64,000 bases of DNA, from positions 11,956,137 to 12,020,136 of the forward strand of contig NC_135172.1 of assembly GCF_041146795.1 (NCBI RefSeq), given 5' to 3'. The notes beneath the pieces were generated by a model. That model worked only from the letters and a program-made list of their open reading frames with translations. It searched no databases and was not told where the DNA came from. This DNA comes from Maylandia zebra (lineage: Eukaryota; Chordata; Actinopteri; Cichliformes; Cichlidae). Of this stretch, positions 10,455 to 21,651 are shown piece after piece. Positions within the stretch are counted from its first letter, which is position 1. Every line of letters begins with the position of its first letter. A program made the position numbers and the translations under genes.

Positions 10455-11045
10455 GAGATATTTCAAAGATAATAATAATACATTTTATTTGAAAGCGCCT
10501 TTCAAAACACTCAAGGTCACTGTACACATTAGAATAAAAAGCAACATAAAAACAAGCAGTTTACACAATCGTAAAAGCATAAGACATAAACTAATTTAAA
10601 AGAGCAGAGTGGAGAGGTTATGTGGGATAAGCTATTTTGAACAAGTGAGTTTTGAGTTGGGACTTAAAGAGAGAGAAGGAAGAGATATTTCTTAAATCAG
10701 GAGGTAGGGGATTCCAGAGTCGTGGAGCAGAGCAGCTGAAAGCCCTGCTCCCCATGGTGGCAAGACGGGGGGAGGGGACGGAGAGTGAAAGGGAAGAAGT
10801 AGATCTGAGACAACGAGATGGGGCGGTGATCTTAACCAGATCAGAAAGATATGGAGGGCAGAGATGATGAATAGCCTTAAATGTGTACAAGAGTATTTTG
10901 AAATTGATACGATATTTGACCGGGAGCCAGTGAAGCTGCTGCAGAACAGGAGTAATGTGGTGGATAGAAGGGGTCCTGGTGATGATACGGGCAGCAGAGT
11001 TCTGGACGCGTTGAAGCTTGTGGATGGATTTTTGAGTATAAAAAT
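10455..11045 (-). mobile_element. L2-type LINE 3' end in spacer
   Basis: The minus strand encodes the C-terminus of an L2-like LINE protein (LQRVQNSAARIITRTPSIHH, LHWLPVKYRINFKILLYTFK, GSRAFSCSAPRLWNPLPPDL) followed by the typical tail region (GAAAGGCGCTTTCAAATAAA in reverse, about 10480). It is longer than the arm copies, which stop at the point equal to 10971. Confidence 0.8.
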
Positions 11046-11635
11046 AACCTGAATAAATACAAATAAAGGGAAAGAGCTGTCCAGACCTCTGTCTCTGACC
11101 ATCTGTGTTAACACTTGAAATCGGAAACATGTAAATGTAACAAACATGTTAAAACATAAGAAATCAGGAAGGGGCAAAAAAAGCATTTTGCTAAAAAAAG
11201 ATTTAGAGCAGAAGTTTTTAAAATGAAGATATATTGCATTTATTTACAATTAAAAACACACAGAGCAGAAAGTGTGTTACTGTTTTACATCCACAGACAC
11301 ACAAGAAAAGAAGCCGGCAACGTGAGGTCAAGTTATGGCATTTTTATTTGTGTATTTCAGTACATGTATTCAGAATAGAGTTTTTAAAAACAAACAAACG
11401 TCCCAAGTCAAGTTTGGGGGGATTTTTGTGAAAGAAAGGTTGAGAGAGGGGGAAGGAGGAAGAAACTATTGCTCTCCTTAAACTTGATGCTGCTGGGTCA
11501 GTTTTTTCTCAGCAGTCTGCTCCAGAATCCACTCCTGTCCTCGGCTTTCTTTTCTTTTTCTTTTGCCTTCAGCTCTTTTAAAGTTTTGTTTAGCTGCTCC
11601 TCGGCGTCTTTAAATGCTTCTTTCAGCTGCTGTTT
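10971..11635 (+). repeat. 665-bp direct copy of arm B segment 14810-15474
   Basis: The offset is constant at 3839 bases and the sequence looks identical where compared (the small frames 11234-11431 and 15073-15270 are the same). At 11633-11635 the bases TTT are shared between this copy and the start of arm B, so the two pieces join at a 3-bp microhomology. At the left end, homology stops where the arms have a transposon instead of LINE sequence. Confidence 0.9.
11498..11635 (-). pseudogene. Truncated third copy of the coiled-coil gene (last 45 codons)
   Basis: This matches the last 45 codons, ending SGFWSRLLRKN, and the 3' flank of the gene at 1444-2511. It is cut off at 11635, where LINE sequence begins. 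No start or upstream sequence is present, so it is a fragment created by the rearrangement. Confidence 0.9.
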
Positions 11636-11870
11636 CAAACTGTTCTAAAAGTCTTTTAATTAAAATATGGGGCTGTATTGTATTAAAAGCCGAAGAAAAA
11701 TCAATGAAAAGAAGTCTTGCAAAAGTCCCTTTACTCTCTACATGTTTAAGAATTAGATTTAGTAAAGTCAAAAGTGCGTCCTCCACTCCTCTGTTGGGCC
11801 TGTATGCAAACTGCATTGGATATTTTTGCATATTTGTCACATTTATGTGTAATAAGTAAATACAAAACAC
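11633..11870 (-). mobile_element. LINE fragment cut by the palindrome breakpoint
   Basis: This mirrors 5978-6215 and encodes QFAYRPNRGVEDALLTLL through LLEQFE on the minus strand, then stops. Only the beginning of the reverse transcriptase is present. Confidence 0.85.
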
Positions 11871-12235
11871 AATTGTTAATTTATCATTTCATTCATTAAG
11901 GGAAAAAATATTCAAGCCTAGCTGGCCCTATGTGAAAAAGCAATGGAGCTCTAAATGTATTAACTGGTGGAAGCATCCTGGCAGCAAGAACTGCAGTCAA
12001 GTGTTTGTGATAACTGGTAACGAATCTTTACATAGCTTTGGGAGGAATTTCGGCCCACTTTCCTTGGCATACGTTTTTGATGACTAACTCAACCATAAAG
12101 CAGCTTTACAGTGTATTAATCAGAACAATGCTGCTCTCTAATGTATCTTGGTAAAGTGCAGAAAAATCTAATGTTTTATATGATACAGTGTGATTTCAGT
12201 AACATATCATAACGGAGGCTTCAGCAAGTACTTAC

Positions 12236-13773
12236 GAAGGAAATCTTTCCTCTGCTCTTCAGTTAGTTCATCAAATACCTCCCAAAACATCTGTATGGTG
12301 GGGTGGCGGTCATGATATCTCCAACCATAACTTGTGTTCTGAAAACAGTGAAAATGACTGTTATAATCATAGAGTTTGTAAGGTCAGGCATACACTATGT
12401 TGCCAAAAGTATTCCCTAACACATCCAAATCATTCAATTAATGTGTTCCAATCACTTCCATGGACACAGGTGTATTAGATCAAGCACCTAGGCATGCAGA
12501 CTACTTCTACAAACATGTGTGAAAGGACGAGTCGCTCTCAGGAACTGAATGAATTCCAGCATGGTAATGTGATAGGATGCACCAGTGCAACAAGTCCAGT
12601 CATGAAATTTCCTCGCTATTAAATATTCCATAGTCAGCTGTTAGTGATATTATAACAAAGTGGAAGTAATTGGAAATGACAGCTAGTCAGCTGATGCTAA
12701 GGCTCATAGTGCACTTAAGTCACCAATATCTGCAGTCTGCTGTTGTTACAGATGTCCAAACTTCATTGGTTTCCATGGCTGAGCAGCTGCATCCCAGCCT
12801 TACACTGACAAACACAATGCAAAGCGTCAGATGGAGTGATTTAAGCATCTCAACACTGGACTCTAAAGCAGTGGAGATGTGTTTACTGGAGTGACGAATC
12901 ACACTTCTCTGACTCCGATGGATGTGTCAGGGTTTGGTGGTTGCCAGAAGTACTTGTCTGACTGCACTGTGCCAAGTGTAAAGTGTGGTGGAGGGGCGGT
13001 TTTGTTGTGGGGCTGTTTATCGGGAGTTGGGTTCGCCCCCTTAGTGCCGATGAAAGGAACTCTTAATGCTTCAGCATATCAAGACAATTTCATGCTTCCA
13101 GTTTGGGGATGGCCACTTTCTGTTCCAACATGGCTGGGCACCAGTGCACAATACAAGGTCCATAAAGACATGGATGAGTGAGTTTGGTGTAGAAGAACTG
13201 GAATAGCCTGCACAGAGTCCTGACCTCAACCTGATAGAACATATTTGGGATGAATTAGAGCAGCAACTGTGAGCCTGGCCTTCTCCTCCAACGTCAGTGT
13301 CTGACACCATAAATGCACCTCTGGAAGAATAGTCAAAAAATTCCCATAAACACACCTAAACCTTGTGGAAAGCTTTCCCAGAAGAGTGGAAGCAGTTATA
13401 GCTGCGAAGGGTGGGCTGACTATTATATTATACTATCATACAAAAGTCTGGATTAAGACTGAGATGTGACTCAAGTTCATATTTGTGTTAAAGCAGCCGA
13501 CTGAATGCTTTTGACAGTATGCAGTACACAGTTATTGTGCTACAGGACAGCTGTGAAACTACAGCCTGTGTCTGTTTGGCTGACTCTACCTGTTTGAACT
13601 TTTCCCAGTCATGCACGTCCTGGCCGACCAGCACTCCCTGCAGCTCCTCTGGTCGAAACAGCCTCACCAAATCCTGCTCACACACCAGGAAGAAGCCTCG
13701 CTTGAACTCCTGGAACAGACTCTCCACTGATGTGTTGAAGGCATGATTCACATAGGCCTCCACAAACTCCTTC
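12236..13773 (-). pseudogene. HERC-type HECT exons, arm B copy, lacking the last exon
   Basis: Exons 13773-13590 and 12338-12236 (minus strand) equal the first two exons of the arm A copy. The final exon with the catalytic cysteine is missing because the palindrome breakpoint at 11633 lies inside the following intron. Differences from arm A include a Gln to Glu change just past the first exon in the read-through frame and several intronic substitutions. Without the last exon it cannot encode an active HECT domain. Confidence 0.8.
12393..13418 (+). mobile_element. Degenerate Tc1-like element, arm B copy
   Basis: This is the reverse complement of the element at 4430-5455 and shows the same transposase remnants on the plus strand (GVTNHTSLT near 12890, GGGAVLLWGCLSG near 13000). 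Confidence 0.8.
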
Positions 13774-13868
13774 CTGTTTAGGAGGGAAAATGTTAAATTA
13801 GCAAACATTTCACAGAGACAAAGGTGCTGCAGATGAACCTCACAAACACTTCATGTTTTATATGCTTA

Positions 13869-14809
13869 CCGTATTTCCCGGACTACAAAGCGCACCTGAA
13901 TATTAGCCGCACAAGCTAAAATCAGGGGAAAATCCTGTTTTGTACATACATTAGCCGCACCTGACCAAAAGCCGCAGGTGTTTCAATATTGACTTATCAT
14001 ATGTAAGAGAATATGCACAAAGCGAATTGTCAGGAAAGAGATGGCTGTTTGGAGACACACCCCTTTTATTAATATTTTGAAAATCAAGTTATGGGTACAT
14101 ATTTGCACATGTGCTGTGCTTCATAAATGAGTAACAAATGTAGTACATAACAGTAACCTACAGCACACCAGAAAAATAGATTCAGACTACCTTTTAGGCT
14201 CAGGTGCAGTGACACGGCTTTAACAAGAAGAAAAGTCAGTCATTCACCACCATCTTCCTGCGCACTAAAACCACCAAAGTCCTCTTCTCCAGTGTCGGAA
14301 ACGAACAGGCTCAGGATGGCTTCGTCATCCACTCTCAGCTTCTTTCCTTCGTTGTCACTTTCAAAACCAAAGATAATCCTCATTGTCATTGTCAGTGTCG
14401 GAGTCGAACACCCTCTGAAGGGCCGTGGCGGTGTCCTCCTCTTCATCATGCAGCAGTCCAGCCCTTCGAAATCCGTTGGTGATCGTGGATGTTTGCACAC
14501 TTTTCCACGCTGTCAGAATCCACCGGTAGAGTTGAGCACAACTTGCTTTTCGCAAGTTTATCGCCGCTCGTCATCCACGACTCCCGCTGAACGCATAGCG
14601 CTACTTTGAAGTTTGTTTTTCGCGCTACTTGTACGGCACTATGTTGCCTGGCGGATGGACATGTGACCAACATACCACTCTTGAACCCCGATCCTTCCGC
14701 CAGGCAACGTAGTGCCGTACAACAGCGGAACAAACAAAACAAATCGTCTTACGATATCACAAAAATCATGGACAATCTATAGAAAAGCCGCACCTGACTA
14801 AAAGCCGCA
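13869..14809 (-). mobile_element. TA-type DNA transposon remnant, arm B copy
   Basis: This mirrors 3039-3979, with terminus TACCGTATTTCCCGGACT at 13868 and the same acidic reading frames on the minus strand (14240-14500). Confidence 0.5.
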
Positions 14810-14878
14810 GGGTCCTGGTGATGATACGGGCAGCAGAGTTCTGGACGCGTTGAAGCTTGTGGATGGATTTTTGAGTAT
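14810..14878 (-). mobile_element. L2-type LINE scrap, arm B
   Basis: This mirrors 2970-3038 and likewise ends at the transposon boundary. Confidence 0.65.
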
Positions 14879-15336
14879 AAAAATAACCTGAATAAATACA
14901 AATAAAGGGAAAGAGCTGTCCAGACCTCTGTCTCTGACCATCTGTGTTAACACTTGAAATCGGAAACATGTAAATGTAACAAACATGTTAAAACATAAGA
15001 AATCAGGAAGGGGCAAAAAAAGCATTTTGCTAAAAAAAGATTTAGAGCAGAAGTTTTTAAAATGAAGATATATTGCATTTATTTACAATTAAAAACACAC
15101 AGAGCAGAAAGTGTGTTACTGTTTTACATCCACAGACACACAAGAAAAGAAGCCGGCAACGTGAGGTCAAGTTATGGCATTTTTATTTGTGTATTTCAGT
15201 ACATGTATTCAGAATAGAGTTTTTAAAAACAAACAAACGTCCCAAGTCAAGTTTGGGGGGATTTTTGTGAAAGAAAGGTTGAGAGAGGGGGAAGGAGGAA
15301 GAAACTATTGCTCTCCTTAAACTTGATGCTGCTGGG

Positions 15337-16404
15337 TCAGTTTTTTCTCAGCAGTCTGCTCCAGAATCCACTCCTGTCCTCGGCTTTCTTTTCTTTTTCT
15401 TTTGCCTTCAGCTCTTTTAAAGTTTTGTTTAGCTGCTCCTCGGCGTCTTTAAATGCTTCTTTCAGCTGCTGTTTGGCCAGTTTGACTTTCTGTTTCAGGA
15501 GCTCTTTAGCTTCCTTTTTGTGCTTTTGCATTTCTTTAAGTGCATCTTTGCAGCCTTTCTTGGTCACCTCAGAGGCTGTCGTTTCTTTCTTGAATACCTT
15601 CAACTCAATTTTCTCTTCTGCAAGTTCTTCTTGCACTTTCATCAGTTTCTTCTTCAGAGTTTCACTTTCCTGTTTTGCCTCCCATTTTCCATGTGTCTCT
15701 TTTTCTATTTCTTCCTCTGTTTCCAGCAACTTCTTCCTCATGTTTTGAGTGAAACTCTTTGTATTTTCCATTTCTTTCTTTGCTTCCTGTATTTTAAATT
15801 TCTCTTCCTCCAACACTTTTTGAGCTTCCAACAATTCTTTCTTCATATTTTCAATCTCATTTTCTGCCTCGTGTTTACGTTTTTTCTCCTCTTCAAGTTG
15901 TTGCTTTACATGCAGTAATTCCTTCCTGAGTATTTCAGCTTCAGCCGTTACATTTTCAGCTTCTTGTGCTGCCAACTGCATTTTCCTTTTCTCCCCTTCA
16001 AAAGCTTCCTGCACCTCCTGTAATTCCTGCATCACATTTTCTGCCTCCTTCTTTGCAGTTTGATATTTATTTTTAGCTTCTTGTGCTGTGCTTTTCTCTT
16101 CCTGCAATGCTTTTTGAGCTTCCAACAGTTCTTTCTTGATGTTTTCATTCTCATTTTCTGCTTGTTGTTTTCCCATCTTCTCTCCTTTAAGCTTTAGACC
16201 CACATGCAGTAATTCCTTCAATACTACTTCGGTTTCAAACTTTGAATTTTCAGCTTCTCCTCTTGATTCTTCTGCCACTTCTTTTAATTTGACATTTTCA
16301 GCCTGTATTATTTGAAATTCTTCTCGTAGTTTAATCAGCTCAGACTGTTCTGTACTGTATGGTGACGCACTCACCAATCCTCTTCTCGATCTCCCTTGAT
16401 TCAT
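15337..16404 (-). CDS. Intronless coiled-coil protein, arm B copy
   Basis: The 355-residue protein is identical in sequence to the arm A copy (1444-2511), as are the ATG context, 3' flank and AATAAA at 15182-15187. Both frames remaining open in an otherwise decayed setting is compatible with selection, recent duplication or gene conversion between arms; the sequence cannot separate these. Family and function are not recognised. See the arm A entry for domains. Confidence 0.7.
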   Translation of the reverse strand: MNQGRSRRGLVSASPYSTEQSELIKLREEFQIIQAENVKLKEVAEESRGEAENSKFETEVVLKELLHVGLKLKGEKMGKQQAENENENIKKELLEAQKALQEEKSTAQEAKNKYQTAKKEAENVMQELQEVQEAFEGEKRKMQLAAQEAENVTAEAEILRKELLHVKQQLEEEKKRKHEAENEIENMKKELLEAQKVLEEEKFKIQEAKKEMENTKSFTQNMRKKLLETEEEIEKETHGKWEAKQESETLKKKLMKVQEELAEEKIELKVFKKETTASEVTKKGCKDALKEMQKHKKEAKELLKQKVKLAKQQLKEAFKDAEEQLNKTLKELKAKEKEKKAEDRSGFWSRLLRKN

Positions 16405-17033
16405 TTTGGCCTTTTAAACAAAGGAACCAAAGTTTTGTAGAGAAGTGAAGTTTTCGATGTGTTTTTTTCTTCAACCGTCGTCTGTCCTGCACAGAGATGC
16501 TGCTGTAGATGTGTCTCTAGCTGTGTCTGGATAAAATGAAAAATGCTGTAACTAAGTGCTTGTGTTGCACAGTTCTACAAAACATTCCATTCCATGCATG
16601 CTCCGCCCACATGGTCAGGAATGTCAGGTGCTGCATCACCAAATGCTGCTCCCGTTGCCTAGCAATAACAGCTGTTTACTTTTTGGGGTCTGGTTCATTA
16701 TTTAATAAAGAAAACATGTCCAAGTATTGCAACCATGGTGCTGAGGCTCAGTGCATATTCTAGCCTGCTGTGTGGGTGGGCAGCTAGAAATCACTGGTGG
16801 GCAACATGAGAGAGGAGAAAACTGGAGCAGCCAAGCAGGGAGCTGCAGGTTGCTGGTTTGAGTCTCTGTTCAGATGCTGGTGTCTCCTCTCTCTGAGATG
16901 TTTGCAAACAGTCCCAGATAAAACAATAAGGATAATAAACAAACACGTGACTAAACTAACATTTATGACACTGATATATTTTATGTGTAGCAGGATGGCC
17001 TCTAGTTTGCAAAACTGTTGGAGCGTGGTACTA

Positions 17034-17466
17034 CAGTGGCTTGCAAAAGTATTCGGCCCCCTTGAACTTTTCCACATTTTGTCACATTACAGCCACAAAC
17101 ATGAATCAATTTTATTGGACTTCCACGTGAAAGACCAACACAAAGTGGTGCACACGTGAGAAGTGGAAGGAAAATCATACATGATTCCAAACATTTTTTA
17201 CAAATAAATAACTGCAAAGTGGGGTGTGCGTAATTATTCAGCCCCCTGACTCAATACTTTGTAGAACCACCTTTTGCTGCAGTTACAGCTGCCAGTCTTT
17301 TAGGGTCTGTCTCTACCAGCTTTGCACATCTAGAGACTGAAATCTTTGCCCATTCTTCTTTGCAAAACAGCTCCAGCTCAGTCAGATTAGATGGACAGCG
17401 TTTGTGAACAGCAGTTTCAGATCTTGCCACAGATCTGAGGGGGGCGAATACTTTTGCAAGCAACTG
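17034..17466. mobile_element. Tc1/mariner-type MITE, arm B copy
   Basis: This mirrors 382-814. The terminus CAGTGGCTTGCAAAAGTATT starts at 17034 and the complementary end is at 17466. Confidence 0.75.
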
Positions 17467-17594
17467 CAAGTGTGGGGGAAGGCTGAGTGAAGTATTTCTT
17501 TGATATTGTTTTTCAATAAGCAGATGCAAATATTTACTCCTCTGTTATGTTTCTGTACATACAGACTGGGCGTGCCAAAAGCGATGCACTGCAG

Positions 17595-18110
17595 CACAGC
17601 TTTCTTGATGAGGAAGAGCAGCTGTGCTGTGATGTCAGCTTCAGCTGCCCAGCATGCACACCTGAAATGTTGGCGGTTTCAGTTGATGGTAACAGAAAGC
17701 TATATCACTTTCAGCAAAAAGAAAGGTGCTCATTGTTGATGTTCTTTGTGTTTGTGTTTGTGTGACATAATAGTTTTTACTATAGTAACCAAACGACTGT
17801 CTTCTGCAAGATGACTACTGTTAAATTAGAGTAAATGGAAAATCTTGTCATTTACTTTATAATTTCTTGCTATTTTATTATATTTGTTACATGTCGTAGA
17901 CACGGGGAAGAGGCACATGTGGGGATTCCCAGTGGACAGCAGCACGAGAGACTTCAAGGAAGGCCTCCAAACTGGATGAAGAGGAGATGGAGGTCGCTGT
18001 GTGTCGACATGGATTGTGTCTTTTGTGTCACTTTCACTTCAGGGACGGCAAACTGTGGCGTGTTTCAGGAACGGTTACATGCCCGACAACTACACTTCTG
18101 AACAGGTCCA
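17595..18110 (+). pseudogene. KDZ (Zisupton-type) transposase fragment, two exons
   Basis: Exon 17595-17725 encodes the cysteine cluster CPACTPEMLAVSVDGNRKL. After an intron with GT donor and AG acceptor, an exon from 17911 continues in phase with GTCGDSQWTAARETSRKAS and KLDEEEMEVAVCRHG. The CG-S-W-AARE and D-EG-E-AVCRHG strings are characteristic of KDZ transposases. The second exon lies outside the palindrome arm. The sequence after CRHG no longer follows the family (LCLLCHFHFRDG), and the rest of the element is absent, so it is a remnant. KDZ elements encode large transposases; only about 80 residues remain. Confidence 0.6.
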
Positions 18111-18441
18111 ACTTTTGATTTGCACTCAGAATGATTACATCAAAGAGTTTAGTTAAAAACACTAAATGAAACCTGCAGACTTGCTTAAAGTGATTCGTAT
18201 TCATGAGAAACTGGAGCGTCATTATCATTGAGTTTATTTCTTTCCCTGCTAAGCAACACCAAGTCTAGCCCTGATTGGCTGATATAAGTGACCACAGACC
18301 TGTCGCTGTGTGAGTTTGAATGGGTGATTAGAGACCAACACATGTTTGTTGCTGCTCCATGTTTTCTGCAACATTGTGTGTAGTTACTGCAGCTGTGTAT
18401 GCATTCTGCTGGCAGGAAACAAGTGAAAGAAAACTGGCGAG
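18111..18441. other. Flank between KDZ remnant and LTR element
   Basis: I recognise no gene or repeat. The last four bases (CGAG, 18438-18441) are the target duplication of the LTR element that follows. Confidence 0.5.
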
Positions 18442-19919
18442 TGTAGCCCAGATGAAAAATATCATACTTATTCTCTTTATATTAACTGTCCACATCAACA
18501 AGCGTCGTATTTCCTATGACCATTGAATGCACCTCTCAGTTCACCCCACGTGAGGGCACCTAGCTCAGCAACCAATCAGAGCCTACCCAGGCCGCATTGA
18601 CCCTGTCAGCCAGGAAGTGAGGTGGAGGTGCATGGTGTCCCGGGTTTTTCTTATCTCAGCAAGAGGAGTGGAGGCATCTGCTACTCAAACCGAGAAATCC
18701 ACGGACAAAAGAGAGGAAAACTCAGGATTGAGAGGAAGGAAAGCCAGCCTACTTACCTGCTGGAAGTCCGGAGTCGAGTGGCTGGATGAAGGAGAGAGGC
18801 AACGTCGGTAAGACGAGTGTTATTCTGATGGAAAAAACTTGTAGAGACTTACCGTCGCGATCATGCTAATGCTAGCTCGGTGTCTCACAGGCTAACCACT
18901 CACCTTTCATCCGGAGAGCTGCTGCAATTCCAACGCCAGTGTGTGTTGGGCTTTTGTGAAACAGAGCAACGGTGAGCAACATGTTCTTAGCTGCTCTAAA
19001 GCTAAATTTTGTCAGTTCACTGTGAGTTTAAAGTAATCTAGAGGGTAATTTTTAGTGCATTTCTCTCTCACGAATAGGCCTATAGCGTGGAGAAATTAAG
19101 CACACTGCTTTAATGCCTCTGAACTGAACTCATATGTATATTTTGTTGCTTATTTGCACATAGTTCTGAATTTGTTATGGTGTATTGTATTTTGAGTGTC
19201 AATGGTTACTTACCATAAGTATTGTTTAATTAATGTTTACATGAATAGAGAAATATTTGAGCAACTTAGATGTTTAGTTCTCATAATTGATATGCTTGAA
19301 AATTGAATGTTGTACAACAGAACTGTGAGATTTGATAAGATTTAAGATGTTGATGCAATGAATATGAGGTGATGCAATATTTTGATTTTGTATTTTAACC
19401 TTAAACAATGCATCTGAAACAGACTGATTAGAATGTACATTTTATGACCTGGATTATAGGTCAGGTTTTTTGGAGAGGACGGAAAAGTCCAAGGACCAGG
19501 ACGATATTCTGGTTGTGATAGATGGCGAGCCAACCACTTTGAGGACGATCTACCCCAAAGAAGATACACACCACACACTCATACATTCCAGTTACATTCA
19601 CAAGGACCTTTGAAGTTGGCTATCGCCAGCTTAACTCTAAATTCTTAAAGGGCCCCAACGAGTACTTTTATTTTGTTGAGTGTGCACACTATTTATTTTA
19701 TTTTATACTTTATCTGTACAAATTGGACAAATACCTGTTATACTTTGTAACAATACAAGAGTGGCTACTCAAAAGTTAACATTGTGTCCAGGTCATTATT
19801 GCTGCTCAATACTTTGGCTCCATACGAATTTGGTGTCTTCTGATTCTGGCCAGGGTCTTATTACGAGCCCAAGTAATTATTGCGCTGTAATTCACCTTTA
19901 TACCTTAAAGTTGGTTACA
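18442..19919 (+). repeat. 5' LTR
   Basis: This 1478-base direct terminal repeat, TGTAG...TTACA, matches 26388-27865. Confidence 0.95.
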
Positions 19920-19950
19920 GAAGTGGCGAGCCAGCCAGGAGCCAATTGAT

Positions 19951-21651
19951 TTGAGCATCAATATTGAGGCAATGACCAGCATGGATTTCATACAAAAGTC
20001 TGGTGTCAAAATACCTAATGCGGTTGTTGTCACTGGGATAACACAGGTATCTGAGAAAGATGAACAGGTCATTGACTTTCTGAAACAGTATGGTAAAATC
20101 ACAAGAGTCCTTTTTGTTGATGATTCACTGTCCAACTTCTACCAAAACCTGATCGTAGAATACTCTAGCAGTTCAGCCTTAGAAGGTTTAGAACCTCGTT
20201 TACCATACACATACACAGCACAAGCTGATCCCAGCGTTGTCTATGAAATTAAAACACTCAGTAGCATGTACACTACCACGGTTGGGAGTAATGTTACAAA
20301 AACCTACTTGGCGGAACTCAAGGAACTAGCCAAGCTGAGTGGCAAAGACTACGGTGAGGTGCTGAAGGAGATGATGTGTCAGATTGGGGAGGATGTTGAA
20401 GCCATGCGACCTACCACTGAAGAACCTTCTCCCACGTATGTCGAGACCACTGTTGTATCTCCGCCCGCTTCTAAAGAGCGACAGTGTCACACCTCACATT
20501 CAGATGTTACACCAAGTGATACTGGTGCCACTGATGATGTTCCCCTCACTAATGGAAGGAGAGCAGCGTCCCTCTCAGTAAGTGACTTGAACCCACCTGA
20601 CATTCAGAAGGTTGTGGTAGAGCATATCGTACGAAGGCAAGATGTTGTCCCACACATCCAGTCCCAGGTGAGACTCCGTTCCTTCTCCGGTAAGGTTCCC
20701 AGACCTAACAATGAAACTGATTATGACACATGGCGCACACAAATTGAACTGCTCCAAAATGATCCCAGCATGTCCCCCCTGCAAATATCCAGAAAGATCC
20801 ATGAGAGCCTGCTCCCACCAGCAGCTGATATAGTTAAGAGTTTGCGGCCTGAGTCACCACCTGTGACTTATTTGCAGCTTCTAGATTCAGCCTTTGGCAC
20901 TGTAGAAGATGGTGAGGAACTTTTCGCTCAATTCCTGAACACCCTTCAAGATCCAGGTGAGAAGTCATCTACTTACCTTCACCGGCTACAGCTAGCATTA
21001 AACAGAGCCATGAAGAGGGGGGGAGTCGCATGTGAAGAAGTGGACAAACATCTACTTAAACAGTTCTGCAGGGGATGTTGGGACAACGACCTACTCAGCG
21101 CCCTGCAACTTGAGCAAAACAAGAGCAGCCCACCCCAATTCTCAGACCTGTTGTTAATGATTCGCTCTGAGGAAGATCGACAGCAAGCAAAAACTAACCG
21201 TATGAGAAAACACATTGGCACCACAAAGCAGAGAACTCAGTTACAGTTCCAGGGTGCACATGTTTGTGAACCAGAGGAGAAACATGGGAGTAGCATTGCT
21301 GCTATTGAGGATCTGCGAAAGCAGGTGGCGAGTCTGCAAAGTCAACTAACTACATTCATGTCACAGAAAAAAACAAAGTTTGCAAACAGCAAGGACCCTG
21401 CAGGGAAGCCGCAGAGTAAGATGTCAAAGCCACATGGTGTAGATGGACGTATGCAAAGACAGACTTCAAAGAGGCAAAGGGGCAGACCCAAGCCCTGGTA
21501 TTGTTTCAACTGCGGTGAAGATGGACATATCGCTCCATGCTGTGTTGACCCCGCTAACCCCAACCTAGTAGCAGAAAAAAAGAAGCAGTTGGAGGAGAAA
21601 CAACGCCAGTGGGAAGCGCGAGATTGTACAGATTCACCTTTAAACATCTAA
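19951..21651 (+). CDS. gag: Gag of the Ty3-type element, PNMA-like
   Basis: This open frame of 566 codons has an N-terminal region (about residues 15-100) with the pattern of the RRM-like domain found in PNMA/Ma proteins (NAVVVTGITQVSEKDEQVID). A capsid-like helical region at roughly 235-420 starts with DYDTWRTQIELLQND and contains the linked YLHRLQLALNRAMKRGG stretch. A basic region follows, then a CCHC-type knuckle, CFNCGEDGHIAPCC, near residue 520. Vertebrate PNMA genes are domesticated Ty3 gag genes, so this element belongs to the lineage from which such genes derive or a close relative (inference). Confidence 0.85.
   Translation: MSINIEAMTSMDFIQKSGVKIPNAVVVTGITQVSEKDEQVIDFLKQYGKITRVLFVDDSLSNFYQNLIVEYSSSSALEGLEPRLPYTYTAQADPSVVYEIKTLSSMYTTTVGSNVTKTYLAELKELAKLSGKDYGEVLKEMMCQIGEDVEAMRPTTEEPSPTYVETTVVSPPASKERQCHTSHSDVTPSDTGATDDVPLTNGRRAASLSVSDLNPPDIQKVVVEHIVRRQDVVPHIQSQVRLRSFSGKVPRPNNETDYDTWRTQIELLQNDPSMSPLQISRKIHESLLPPAADIVKSLRPESPPVTYLQLLDSAFGTVEDGEELFAQFLNTLQDPGEKSSTYLHRLQLALNRAMKRGGVACEEVDKHLLKQFCRGCWDNDLLSALQLEQNKSSPPQFSDLLLMIRSEEDRQQAKTNRMRKHIGTTKQRTQLQFQGAHVCEPEEKHGSSIAAIEDLRKQVASLQSQLTTFMSQKKTKFANSKDPAGKPQSKMSKPHGVDGRMQRQTSKRQRGRPKPWYCFNCGEDGHIAPCCVDPANPNLVAEKKKQLEEKQRQWEARDCTDSPLNI

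Larger units (their letters stand above)
11633..17847 (-). repeat. Arm B of large inverted duplication
   Basis: This is the reverse complement of 1-6215. The inner end at 11633 lies within a LINE and directly abuts a truncated coiled-coil gene. The outer end at 17847 is where the window start cuts the comparison, so homology may continue. The arm contains, in order, a LINE fragment, two HERC exons with their Tc1 relic, a TA-type transposon remnant, an L2 scrap, the coiled-coil gene, the MITE and the KDZ exon. Confidence 0.95.

Noticed and set aside
1-17847. Palindrome as terminal inverted repeats of one giant transposon
   Set aside because: The arms contain host exons and pieces of several TEs, and the inner breakpoints lie inside a LINE and a gene; there are no terminal motifs and no capsid, integrase or polymerase genes in the spacer.
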